Source: CAIMUS01 sp963708455 (GTDB lineage: Bacteria > Pseudomonadota > Gammaproteobacteria > Competibacterales > Competibacteraceae). From it: DNA of 64,000 nt. Location of the stretch: contig CAVPSQ010000010.1 in assembly GCA_963708455.1 (NCBI GenBank), positions 310,001 through 374,000 on the forward strand, written 5' to 3'. The position numbers were made by a program, and so were the translations under genes. The notes under the pieces were generated by a model. That model was given only the letters and a program-made list of their open reading frames with translations. It searched no databases and had not been told where the DNA came from. Positions 47,101 to 56,200 of this stretch are shown piece by piece. Within the stretch, counting starts at the first letter, position 1, and every line of letters begins with the position of its first letter.

Positions 47101-48060
47101 TGAATTGCCCATGGGATCCGAAGAATCGGCGTATTGATCCACAACTTCTATATACCCGTTATTGTCAGGGTCAGTGCCGGCATGGGCCAGCCCCAGGTTA
47201 TGCCCCAGTTCATGCACGTAGACCATCGGCTCCATGGCTTCGATGATCCAGAGGCGGCACGGGTAGCCGCTGGCGCAGCCGGTATCGGCGCTACCAGCCC
47301 ATTGACAGGAAGGGATAGTGCTAGGGGGGGGCAGAACGAAGATCCGATGCTGATAAATCGACAGATTGATGTTGGCTGACTGGGCGGCCGCTTCGGCCGC
47401 CAGCGCCCAGTTGGAGTAATTGCAGGCATTGGTGGGGCTATAGCTGTCGTTGATCAGGAACGGTCCGAACACATCGGGCGGGCCATCGCCATTGCCGTCC
47501 GCTACGAAGTCGATTTGACCGAAGGAGTTCTGTAAATAGAGATCCCTGACCGAGGGGGGGGTGCTCGAATACATGAGGTCGGCGAAATACTGAAGGGTGT
47601 AGGACGCGGGGGTTCTGGCATCCTGCAAATCGACCAGCAATATGACCGCGCGGCGCTTATCGGTTGTGGGAGCCTGCGGCATGGCGGCATCGGAACCGAT
47701 CGCGGAGTCGGGCGGCATAGTCATAACCAGTTCCGGCACCTGGAGCGTGATGGCATCGACCCGTAACTGGTTGTCCTCGACCATGCCCTGCACCGTCGCC
47801 GCCTGACCGGTATGCAGATTCTCCGGCGGACTGTTGCTGAACTGCAATTCGTAGACAGGACCGTGATCCGCCTCGAGGAGATAAGCCGTGGTGGCGGTGT
47901 TCTGGTTGAAATTTTCGATAATCCGCACTTGCAGCCTACCGGTGACGGTGATGGGCGTACCGCCCTCCTGGCTGTAGGCGCTAAGACCTGCAAGCAGATT
48001 TATCCCGGCAAGTACTATCGCAACGATGACAGGCCATTTAGGCAGGCTATTGTTCTTCAT
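44167..48060 (-). CDS. Secreted M11-like zinc metallopeptidase 1 with Ig-like and DNRLRE-type domains
   Basis: 1297 residues. A signal peptide (about 1-30), an N-terminal strand-rich domain (TVTGRLQVRIIENFNQ...), then a zincin catalytic domain: HELGHNLGLAHAG from H283, a Met-turn-like DPMGNS and HLFSAPNMNKMGW, as in gametolysin (M11) peptidases. After VTVSIV (about 470) come Ig-like repeats (NRPPVVTITTPS, NSAPWVEMYAP, NTAPTVTVTAP). Two copies of a DNRLRE/carbohydrate-binding-like domain follow (GWVLESSENSNVGGSI... about 740-910 and about 1130-1297). Probably secreted or surface-bound and acting on extracellular protein. The C-terminal ends are nearly identical to those of the gene at 48930. 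Confidence 0.85.
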   Translation of the reverse strand: MKNNSLPKWPVIVAIVLAGINLLAGLSAYSQEGGTPITVTGRLQVRIIENFNQNTATTAYLLEADHGPVYELQFSNSPPENLHTGQAATVQGMVEDNQLRVDAITLQVPELVMTMPPDSAIGSDAAMPQAPTTDKRRAVILLVDLQDARTPASYTLQYFADLMYSSTPPSVRDLYLQNSFGQIDFVADGNGDGPPDVFGPFLINDSYSPTNACNYSNWALAAEAAAQSANINLSIYQHRIFVLPPPSTIPSCQWAGSADTGCASGYPCRLWIIEAMEPMVYVHELGHNLGLAHAGTDPDNNGYIEVVDQYADSSDPMGNSLNWHLFSAPNMNKMGWYANHSGGIATVTGSGDYTLDVLDATLPVDPLTPRIIRLYWPRNKLGYYYLSYRQPAGYDTSLATTYTQGVNIHWSEGAMTQTHPTAFVKSLSDTDPTFIDSVAGIQVTQISHGTDYATVSIVQPANRPPVVTITTPSIYHAGYYPNEEITFNGTAIDIEDGDLTAGLTWTSNLIGVIGTGGTFTRMLPIGNHTLEARVVDSGGLSRSVTFTVAVQPNSAPWVEMYAPTNGATFTTEQAIAFSASAYDIHDGELGFYLNWTSSRDGPLGIGTSFVRTLSAGVHTIQAQVTDSTGLVGSAAVTITVQGNTAPTVTVTAPTDGATLTTDQIITFTGTATDAQDGNLTASLSWTSSIDGTLGSGGSFNRALSLGDHTIQASVTDSKGVISTATLTVHVIRSTTTTITSVGAEDGWVLESSENSNVGGSIKSSDTSSKALLLGDSSRKQQYKSILSFDTASLPDNAIITSATLKLQRGTLSGVCPFDTHGVLWANITNGTFNNNAALETTDFQAPATATRVVTLSTAASNGAWSQGKLSTAGLTALNTTGRTQFRLYFNLDDDNDSVTDYLGYYAGEYGTVASRPQLEVNYVVNFVPVVTITAPANGTQVMPHTLIEFRGVASDVEDHSLNDRMVWTSDLDGVIGTGSIVTTDKLREGIHTITASVTDGFGAQAAASITLINSADHAPTVTIHSPVNGASFIDGDVITFTGTANDAEDGNITSNLIWTSSINGSIGSGGSFSRTLSAGTHTIQAQATDSGGFSGKATLTITVAPPPTTTFTSVGGEDGWVLESSETSNVGGSIKASDTSSKGLLLGDNRSNYQYKSILSFDTASLPDNATIMSATLRLQRGTLSGTSPFDTHGALLVDIRNGAFNNNAALETADFQAAPATAVGVASLTNATSNGAWSEGAINVNGLAAINKTGRTQFRLYFSLDDNNDKGEDSLGYYAGEYSVAASRPQLVVTYR

Positions 48061-48200
48061 AAGTTTTCTCCAAAGAGCTTGCTGCTGCGATCGCTATCGA
48101 AGTGGCGTGCCACTGCGAGCGGGCCGGAGCAGTCCGCGCTCTCGCCCGCCACGGTGAGGATACCGCTTCCAACCAGCATTCGTATTCGAGCCAGCGAAGG

Positions 48201-48593
48201 TCAAACCGCCACCGATTGCAGACGGAACGCCGCCATGTCACAGCCAGCCGCGGGCATGGCCGCGTTGGGCTCCGGCTTCAGGGTATCGACCCGCAACTTA
48301 TTGCTCTCGACATAGCCTGTCACCGTCACCCGCTGGCCGGTACTCAGATTCTCCGGTGGACTGGCGCCGAACTGCAATTCGTAAACCGAACCGTTATCCG
48401 CATGGAGAAAATAGGCCATCGTGGCAATGCCTTGATTGAAGTTATCGATAACCAGCACTTCCAATCTGCCGCTGACCACTACCGGCGCGCCACTACGCGC
48501 CTGGCTATAGGCAGCACCCCCTGTCAGTAGACCCGCCCCGGCAAGTCCTATTGAAATGATAACAAGCCACCTTATTAACAAATTGTTCATCAT
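48201..48593 (-). CDS. Free-standing N-terminal domain of the M11-like peptidases
   Basis: 130 residues with a signal peptide and the same strand-rich domain that opens the neighbouring peptidases (VVVSGRLEVLVIDNFNQGIATMAYFL, YELQFGASPPENLSTGQRVTVTGYVESNKLRVDTL). It ends at a stop before any catalytic part, with a short unrelated tail (AAGCDMAAFRLQSVAV). Either a truncated duplicate or a genuine small secreted protein that might inhibit or assist its full-length paralogues; the intact signal peptide and lack of other damage keep the second option open. It lies between the two full genes. Confidence 0.6.
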   Translation of the reverse strand: MMNNLLIRWLVIISIGLAGAGLLTGGAAYSQARSGAPVVVSGRLEVLVIDNFNQGIATMAYFLHADNGSVYELQFGASPPENLSTGQRVTVTGYVESNKLRVDTLKPEPNAAMPAAGCDMAAFRLQSVAV

Positions 48594-48678
48594 TGCTTTT
48601 TCCTCCAGCAGGAGTGCTTGGCTGGAATAAGGCCGAAGGCCGTTGCCGGCCTCTTACCGGAGCCAGTAAACTGCGGGT

Positions 48679-48798
48679 CCCTGGGAGCGCCGGCGTCCTC
48701 GCCGGCCACGGGGTGGACATGACCACCCATCCGCCCCAGGTAAACCCAGCCGTCGCTGCTGTGCTGTCGGGAGCCGGCGGGGACGCCGGCGCTCCCAG
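48679..48798. repeat. REP-pair (REPIN-like) element, copy B
   Basis: Same layout as the element at 10717-10833 in opposite orientation: hairpin arms with GCCGGCGTCCTCGCCGGC and GCCGGCGGGGACGCCGGC around a core containing CCAGGTAAACCCAGCCGT. It lies between the free-standing domain gene and peptidase gene 2. Confidence 0.8.
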
Positions 48799-48846
48799 GG
48801 TCGAGATTGTCCCGCCTTGAGTGGATAGCCATACAGACTCTTAGAA

Positions 48847-48896
48847 GACGCGCGCCCTACCGAGCCTGTCAATAACAGGGACGGTAGGGGCGCGTC
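48847..48896. terminator. Hairpin after the M11-like peptidase gene 2
   Basis: GCCCTACCG pairs with CGGTAGGG, with the inner stem CCTGT/ACAGG around CAATA. It is a diverged copy of 44083-44133; paired substitutions keep the stem. Confidence 0.6.
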
Positions 48897-48929
48897 GTAA
48901 CCCGACTCTTCGTTAGCGCCCACCAGCGC

Positions 48930-51900
48930 TTAACGATAAGTCACCACCAGTTGCGGCCGGGACGCCGCCGTGCCGTACTCGCCGGCGTAGTAACCCAGAT
49001 AGTCATCGCCCTTGTCGTTATTGTCGTCCAGGCTGAAGTACAGCCGGAACTGGGTGCGACCGGTCTTGTTGAGGACCGCCAGCCCATTGACATTGATCGC
49101 TCCTTCCGACCAGGCGCCGTTACTGGCGGCATTACTCAGAGTCACCACGCCCGTGACGGTGGCCGGCGCCTGGAAATCAGCGGTTTCCAGCGCGGCGCTA
49201 CCAAATGTCCCCATCACCACATCCGCCAGCAGCGCGCCATGGGTTGTGAACGGGTTGGTGCCGCTCAACGTGCCGCGTTGCAGGCGCAGGGTCGCCGACA
49301 TAATAGTGGCGTTGTCGGGCAGGGAAGAGGTATCGAACGACAGGATGGACTGGTACTGGTAGTTATTACGGGTATCGCCGAGCAGCAGCCCCTTGCTGCT
49401 GGTATCGCTCGCTTTGATCGAGCCACCGAGATTACTGGTTTCGCTGGATTCCAACACCCAACCGTCCTCGCCGCCCACCGAGGTGAAGGTAACGGTAGTC
49501 GGGTTGGCGACAGTCACCGTCAGAGGAGTCGCCTTACCAGTGAAGCCGAAGCTGTCGGTGACCTGGGCCTGAATCGTGTGGGTCCCGACCGATAGATTAC
49601 TAAGGCTAAAGGAACCGCCGCCGCCAATGTTACCGTTGATACTGGAAGTCCAGATCAGATTGGGGGTGATATTGCCGTCCTCGGCGTCGTTGGCCGTGCC
49701 GGTGAAGGTTATCCCTTCGCCGGCAATGAAGCGGGCGCCATTGATGGGCGCGCTGATGGTGACGGTGGGGCGCTGGTTGGTGCTGTTGATCAGCGTGATG
49801 CTCGCCGTAGCCTGGACGCCGAAACCATCGGTGACTTTCGCGGTGATGGTATGGACGCCGACCGACAGCGCGGACGTGGTGAAGGACCCGCTCTGGCCGA
49901 TCACGCCGTCGCGGCTGGAGGTCCAGACCAGCCGGGTAGCGAGATTGCCGTCCTCGGCGTCGCTGGCGGTCCCGCTGAAGGTGATCGGTGTGCCCGGTGC
50001 GACCTGGGTCTCGTTGGTTGGCGTAGTGATCGTCACCACCGGCGCGGTATTAGCGAAATAGTTCACTACCAACTGGGGTCGGTACGACATCGTGCCGTAC
50101 TCGCCGGCGTAGTAGCCCGGATAGTCGGCGACGCCGTCGTTATTGTCATCCAGGTTGAAGTACAGCCGGAACTGGGTGCGACCGGTCTTGTTAACGGCCG
50201 TCACGCCACTGGCGTTCAGCACTCCTTCGGACCAGGCGCCGTCAAAGGTGGGGTTAGTTAAGCTCGTCACCCCTACAGCGGTGGCTGACGCCTGAAAATC
50301 AACCATTTCCAGTGCAGTGTTGTCGCTGAAGGCGCCGGTCTTGATATCCGCCCGCAAGGGACCGTAGGTGAACGGATTGTTGCCACTGAGCGTGCCCCGC
50401 TGCAGCCGCAGGGTCGCCGAGGTAATCGTGGCGTTATCGGGCAGTGCGGCAGTATCGAACGACAGAATGGATTTGTATTGCTGCTTCTTGTTGCTATCCC
50501 CCACCAGCATGCCCTTGCTGCTGGTATCGTTCGATTTGAGCGAGCCACCCATATTGCTGGTTTCGCTGGATTCCAGTACCCAACCATCCTCGCTGCCTAC
50601 TGAAGTGAACGTGAGCGTGCTCGGCCGGATGACATTGATCGTCCGGGTCGCCGTGCCGGTAACGCCATTGTCAGTAGCCTGGGCCGTGAGGGTGTGGGAA
50701 CCGGCCGACAGGGTGCGGGTAAAGGAGCCACCGCTGCCGATGGCGCCGTCGATACTGGAGGTCCAACTCAAGGTGGCGTTCAGGTTGCTACCAAAGAGAT
50801 TGGTCGCCGTGCCGGTCAAGGTGAAGGCCTGATCCGTGGTGAAAGTGGCGCCATCCGCCGGCGCGGTAATAGTCACCGTCGGTCGAGGGGCCCAATTGAT
50901 GGTCATAGATGTGCTCGAGGATGACTTATTACCGGCTCCATCCATCGCCACAACCACATAGACATTGGAGCCCTGGGGCGGGTTATCAACGTAGCTCAAA
51001 CCTGGCGTGCGGCCAATTTCATCACCATTGCGATACACGATATAGGTTTGTATGCCCGACAGGGTGTCTACGGATGCCTGCCAGGTCAGGCTGACCTGGC
51101 CCTGATTATTGATCGTGCTTTGCGGATTGGCCGGGGCACCGGGGGGAAGGCCATCGACAATGAAGGTAGCGCTGTTATTAACAACCATGGGATGGGACGG
51201 CTGGATATAGTCCTGGTCATTGGCCCGCACTTCGAAGGAGTAAGCATTGGACGCCAGTCCCGGCGGATTCGCATTCATGGTAAGCGTGACCGAACCACTG
51301 GCGCCGCCGCCCAGAGTCAGGTAGTGCGGCGTGAACGTCGCGCTGGGCTCGCCCAAGTAACTCAGCGTAAACGTGGTCGCTGGGCAATTCGGGCCGTCCT
51401 GGTTGATCACACCCACCACATAACTGCTTGCTCCGCCGGGTAGTACTACCCGTTTGGAGGGCAGCAGCGTTACCAGCGGGGGTGCGCTAATGCACCGATT
51501 GATATTGACCGTGACGTAATCGGGGCTATAGCTGACCTGCTCCACTTCAACAATACCACCACTGCCGGCATCGGTGAACTTGGCGCTGTTGAACAGCGCA
51601 TTGATAAACACGGTTTGGGGATAATCACTCGGCTGCTGCCAGTGGATATTAACCCCTTGGGTATAGAGAAACGACAGGCTGTCGTCGTAGCCCTCGCGCT
51701 TCCGGTAAGACAAATAATAGTAACCCTGGCCGTTCGGTCTCAGCACCTTGAGGATGCGGGGAACCGCCACTGGCAACTCGATCGGACCGGCATCCAGCTT
51801 GTGGATATCGTAGGTGCCGTTCTGAGTCACGGTGACGATGCTACCGGGGTAAGGAGAGTACCACTCCATTTGATCCACATGGGGAGCGTTAAACAGATGC

Positions 51901-52790
51901 CAGGCGCGCGAGCCGCCCATGGGGTCTGAAGAATCGCCGTAAGTATTAATAACACCGTCGTTTTCGGGATCGGAGCCCGCATGCGCCATGTTCAGGTTAT
52001 GACCCAGCTCATGGGCATAAATCATGGGTGATTCGCCTTCGGCGATCCAGACGCGGCACGAGTTACCACAACCGGCGTTAGCGATGCCGGACCATGAACA
52101 AGTCTGCAAATCTAAATAGTAGGGTAGTACGAATACCTTGTGCTGATACAGCGACAGGTTAACCCCGGCCGCCGTGGCCGCCGCTTCGGTGGCCTCTGCC
52201 CAGGCATAGTAATTACAACCCTGGGCAGCGTAATGGTTGATGGTAAAAGGCCCGTAGACATCAGGCAGGCCATCATTGTTGCTGTCCGCCACGAAGCCCA
52301 GTTGGCCCAGCGACGCCGCCCGATACAGTTTGTCAACCGAGCGGGCGCCGGTGTACATGGCGTCGGTGATCTGCTGCAGGGTGTAGCGGTCGGAGGCTCT
52401 GGCATCTTGCAGATTGACCATCAGCACGACCGCGCGGCGGTCGCCGACGGTCGGCATCTGCGGATTGGGATCCGCCGCCAGGTTACTGACCTGAAGCTTG
52501 CTACCCTCGGCGTAGCCCTCGACATTCACCCACTGGCCGGTGGTCAATCCCGCCGGTGGATCGGCGTCGAACTTTAATTGGTAAACCAAATCGCTATCGG
52601 TCTTGAGGAAATAGTCTACGGCGACAATCTCATTGTCGGGACGCTCGAAGATTAGTATTTCCAGAGTACCCGCAACATCGACTGCCGTGCGAACTTGCTG
52701 ACTGTAGGCTTCGGCGCCTGCGAGCAGGACGGCCCCGGCAAGGAGAAGCAGCAACAGCTTATGCCATTGTTGCAGCAAATAACTTTTCAT
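48930..52790 (-). CDS. Secreted M11-like zinc metallopeptidase 2 with FN3 unit and DNRLRE-type domains
   Basis: 1286 residues. Signal peptide, the same N-terminal domain (VDVAGTLEILIFERPDNE), and a catalytic HELGHNLNMAHAG from H260, followed by DPMGGS and HLFNAPHVDQMEWY. One NEW3/Ig plus fibronectin type III unit follows (VTLLPSKRVVLPGGASSYVV to DTLSGIQTYIVYRNGD). Then there are Ig-like repeats, a DNRLRE-type domain (about 700-880), more Ig-like repeats and a second DNRLRE-type domain at the end. Very close to gene 1 in its C-terminal 170 residues; the middle is rebuilt. No RBS of note beyond GGAGGTCG before ATG 52790. Confidence 0.85.
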   Translation of the reverse strand: MKSYLLQQWHKLLLLLLAGAVLLAGAEAYSQQVRTAVDVAGTLEILIFERPDNEIVAVDYFLKTDSDLVYQLKFDADPPAGLTTGQWVNVEGYAEGSKLQVSNLAADPNPQMPTVGDRRAVVLMVNLQDARASDRYTLQQITDAMYTGARSVDKLYRAASLGQLGFVADSNNDGLPDVYGPFTINHYAAQGCNYYAWAEATEAAATAAGVNLSLYQHKVFVLPYYLDLQTCSWSGIANAGCGNSCRVWIAEGESPMIYAHELGHNLNMAHAGSDPENDGVINTYGDSSDPMGGSRAWHLFNAPHVDQMEWYSPYPGSIVTVTQNGTYDIHKLDAGPIELPVAVPRILKVLRPNGQGYYYLSYRKREGYDDSLSFLYTQGVNIHWQQPSDYPQTVFINALFNSAKFTDAGSGGIVEVEQVSYSPDYVTVNINRCISAPPLVTLLPSKRVVLPGGASSYVVGVINQDGPNCPATTFTLSYLGEPSATFTPHYLTLGGGASGSVTLTMNANPPGLASNAYSFEVRANDQDYIQPSHPMVVNNSATFIVDGLPPGAPANPQSTINNQGQVSLTWQASVDTLSGIQTYIVYRNGDEIGRTPGLSYVDNPPQGSNVYVVVAMDGAGNKSSSSTSMTINWAPRPTVTITAPADGATFTTDQAFTLTGTATNLFGSNLNATLSWTSSIDGAIGSGGSFTRTLSAGSHTLTAQATDNGVTGTATRTINVIRPSTLTFTSVGSEDGWVLESSETSNMGGSLKSNDTSSKGMLVGDSNKKQQYKSILSFDTAALPDNATITSATLRLQRGTLSGNNPFTYGPLRADIKTGAFSDNTALEMVDFQASATAVGVTSLTNPTFDGAWSEGVLNASGVTAVNKTGRTQFRLYFNLDDNNDGVADYPGYYAGEYGTMSYRPQLVVNYFANTAPVVTITTPTNETQVAPGTPITFSGTASDAEDGNLATRLVWTSSRDGVIGQSGSFTTSALSVGVHTITAKVTDGFGVQATASITLINSTNQRPTVTISAPINGARFIAGEGITFTGTANDAEDGNITPNLIWTSSINGNIGGGGSFSLSNLSVGTHTIQAQVTDSFGFTGKATPLTVTVANPTTVTFTSVGGEDGWVLESSETSNLGGSIKASDTSSKGLLLGDTRNNYQYQSILSFDTSSLPDNATIMSATLRLQRGTLSGTNPFTTHGALLADVVMGTFGSAALETADFQAPATVTGVVTLSNAASNGAWSEGAINVNGLAVLNKTGRTQFRLYFSLDDNNDKGDDYLGYYAGEYGTAASRPQLVVTYR

Positions 52791-53119
52791 TTCGACCTCC
52801 AGAACCTATAAAAGGAACTGTAAAGACAACAACTGTAGGTAGGGCGCCCGCAAGCTGCTTGCAGCGAACTCACTGAACCGTGCACAAAGATAACCTATAC
52901 CTGTGATCTAGTCTTCCCCCCTACCAAGGGGGGGTGGCCGAAGGGTGGGGTTATCCAAGGAGGAGGGGAATCTATACCCACCCCGGCCCGACTTTCCGGT
53001 ATAGCCTGCCAGCAATCACCTAAAATATACCCTGTATACTATAGGGCGAATGTCAATGGGTTGTGTGTTAAAAATTGTCAAACAATCGCCTTGTCCTGGC
53101 TGCAATTAACATAGAACAT
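52791..53119. other. Intergenic region with C/G-rich hairpin
   Basis: A run of C6 and G7 around TACCAA (about 52914-52935) makes a strong short hairpin of a kind often found dispersed in gammaproteobacteria. The flanking part 53020-53100 is AT-rich and may hold the promoter of the peptidase gene at 52790. No gene seen. Confidence 0.45.
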
Positions 53120-53146
53120 GCCTGTCGGGCGATATACCCGACAGGC
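53120..53146 (-). terminator. Intrinsic-terminator-like hairpin after the giant peptidase gene
   Basis: GCCTGTCGGG and CCCGACAGGC pair perfectly around CGATATA, 60 nt beyond the stop at 53208. Downstream on the minus strand is ATGTTCTATGTT, only moderately T-rich. Confidence 0.6.
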
Positions 53147-53207
53147 TTCGCTGCCAACGGGGTAAATGCCGGACAACGCTGCGCTTTTGCCCGACCTGCG
53201 ATCATTG

Positions 53208-56200
53208 CTACTGCCCGGTCACTTTGACCCCCGAACTCAGCGCCGACTCGTTCCCGACCTTGTCCTTGGCTTTCAGCTTGTACTCATAGTTCGTCCCTTT
53301 AACCGTGGTGATGTCGGTATAGCTCAGTCCAGCCGTTTCACCAATCACGACATTGTTGCGATACACGGTATAGCCCTGCAGCCCGAGAGCGTATCCGTCG
53401 AGCCAGTCCAGGTCAGCGCGACCTGACCTGGACTGGCAGTGGCTTTCAAGCCCGTCGGGGTGGTGGGCTTGACGCTATCCGAGACGAAAGTCGTGATATC
53501 CGCGCCGACCGCATGTCCCGGCAGGGTGCCGTCGTTGTCGGTGGCGCTCACCTGGAGGGTATAACTGGCCGACGATCCCGTCTTTACCTGCAACGTCGCG
53601 CTACCGCTCTGCCCGATGCCCAGCCTCAGCGTGGTCGGCGTCAAAGTACCGGGGGGGGTGCCGCTATAGCTCAGCGTAAAAGTGGTCAGGGGACAGTTCA
53701 CGCCATCCTGATTGCTAACCGTCACCGTATAGTTGGCCGCGACATCCTTCTTGACCATCTGTAGGGACGGCGTCAACGTTACCCGCGGCGACTGGGTGGT
53801 ACAACCGAGCAGCATTTGCAGCGGGGCGGACGGAGGCGACAGATTGCCGACCTTATCCACGGCAGCGACGGCATAGCGGTAAATGATACCCGGCGCCGCA
53901 GTGGCGTCGGTATAGGTCAGGCCGGTCGTCTGATCCAGCGGGTTCTCGTCACGGTATACGACGTAACCATCTACGCCGGCGACGGCATCGGTGGCGGCCT
54001 GCCAGCTCAGCGTTATCTGTTCCTGGGCATCGATCGTCCCCTCCAACCCAGTCGGGGTCGTGACCGCTCCCTGCAGCCCGGTCGGAGTCGTCGGCGGGGT
54101 GGCATCAACATTCAGCACGGCGCTGCCGGTAATCGCCACATGACTCGGCACGATATTGTCGCTGTCGGCGGCTTGCACCTGGAGGGCATAGTCGTTGGAA
54201 GCCAGTCCCGTCGTATTCACCTTCAAGGTCGTCTTACCCGATTGCCCGCCGGCCAACGGCAATGAGGTCTGCGCCAGGTTGGCCGCCGGCGTACCGGTAT
54301 AGCTCAGCGTGAAGGCAGTTGCCGGGCAGTACTGGGCGCCGTCCTGATTGCTCACCGTCACTTCATAATCGACTGGAGTGCCCGGCTTCACTGGAAGACC
54401 GGACAACGGCGTCAGCGTTACCGTCGGATTCATGACCAGACAACCACTAACCAGTTCGATGGCGGCGGCGGACGATACATTGCCGAGATTGTCTGTCGCC
54501 TTGAGCGTATAGCGGTAAGTCGTGCCGGGCACTGCCTGGGTGTCGGTGTAGCTCAGACCGGCTGTCTGTGCCAGCACCCCGCCGTTACGATACAGGGTAT
54601 AGTCCTTGACGCCCGACAGGGTATCGGTAGCGGCGCTCCAGCTTAACTGGATGCTGCCGCTGAGGTCGGTAGTGGCTTGCAACCCGGTTGGGGTTGTCGG
54701 GGCGATGCCGTCGGCGATAAAGGTGGCCTTACCGGTGACACCGGCGTGGCTTGGGGCGACGCCATCTTTGTCTTCGGCTTTTACCTCAAGGGTAAATTTG
54801 CCGCTGGCGGTACTATTCACTTGCAGCGTCGTAGTATTGCGCTGTCCCGCGGCCAGCGTCAGCAGCATCGTTCCCAGAACACCACTGGGGGTACCCTTAT
54901 AGCTCAGGGTAAACGCCGTCGGTGTTGTACAGGCAGTATTGTCCTGATTGCTTACCGTGACCGTATAGCTGACCGTGACGCCGGGTAGCACCGCCCGAGT
55001 GGAGGGCGCCAGCGTCACCGTCGGGTTCTTTGGGGAGCAGCCATCGAAGACATCGATGGCTGGCGATTTGGCCGATACATTGCCGGCCCGGTCGATCGCG
55101 GAAACCGCATATTTATAAGTCGTTCCTGGAACCGCGCTGGTGTCGACGTAGATCGGGCCACTGGCCTGATCGAACATCACGCCGTCACGGTAAACCTTGT
55201 AGTACTGTACGCCCGACAGATCATCAGTGGAGCCATTCCAGAGCAGCGTGATCCGGCCCTGGGCATCGGCTGCGCCCTGTAAACCAGTGGGAACCGTCGG
55301 CGCGGCGCTGTCGACGATGGCCGTGGCGCTGGCCGTGATAGGGGTATGGCCAGAGACGCTATGGGTGTCGGTGGCTTGCACCGCAAGGGTGAAGGCGCCT
55401 GTCGCCGCCGTATTCAACTGCAACGTCGCCGTGCTGCTCTGGCCGGTGCCTAGCGTCAGTTGGGTCGGCGTCGAAGTGACCGTGGCCGTGCCCGAATAGC
55501 TCAGGGTGAACGGGGTCGGCTGACAGCGCAGGCCGCTATCCTGATTGATCAGAGTGACCTGGTAACTGGCCGCGGCGTTCTTCTTCACCACCAGACTGGC
55601 GGGAGTGAGGGTCAGTGTCGGAGTGGCGATCCAGCAGCCATGGCCCAGGTTGATCGCCGCCGGCGCCGCGACGTTGCCGACCTTGTCGATGGCGACGATT
55701 GTGTACCAGTAGTTGACGTTCAGTACGGTATGGGTATCGGTGTAGCTTAACCCGCTGGTCTCGCCCAGCGGCACGCCGTCGCGATAGACTTGGTAAACCT
55801 GAACGCCTGCCGGGGTGTCCGTGGAGGCGTTCCAACTCAGCTTGATATTACCCTCAGCGTCGGTAGCGCCTTGCAGATTCGCGGGGGTAGTCGGCGGGGT
55901 GCCGTCGACGCTAATCGTGGCGCTGCCACTGCCGGCTGCGGGGTGGTCGGGAATCATGCCGTCGTTATCGGTGGCCTGTACCCGCAGGGTATAGGAACCA
56001 TCTGCCAGGATCGCGTCCTGGGAAATAGTATCCACCGTCAGCGTGGTCGAAACGCTCTGCCCACTGTTCAATAGCAGCAAGGCCGATTCCAACCTGGCTG
56101 GAGCCGTACCGACATAGTTCAGGGTAAGGATAGTCGGCGCACAGCCACCACCATCCGGATTGTTCACTGTAACCACATAGTCGGCGCTGGCGCCGGCCTT

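Noticed and set aside
52791..53119. Possible c-di-GMP riboswitch upstream of peptidase gene 2
   Set aside because: The conserved GEMM core could not be found on either strand.
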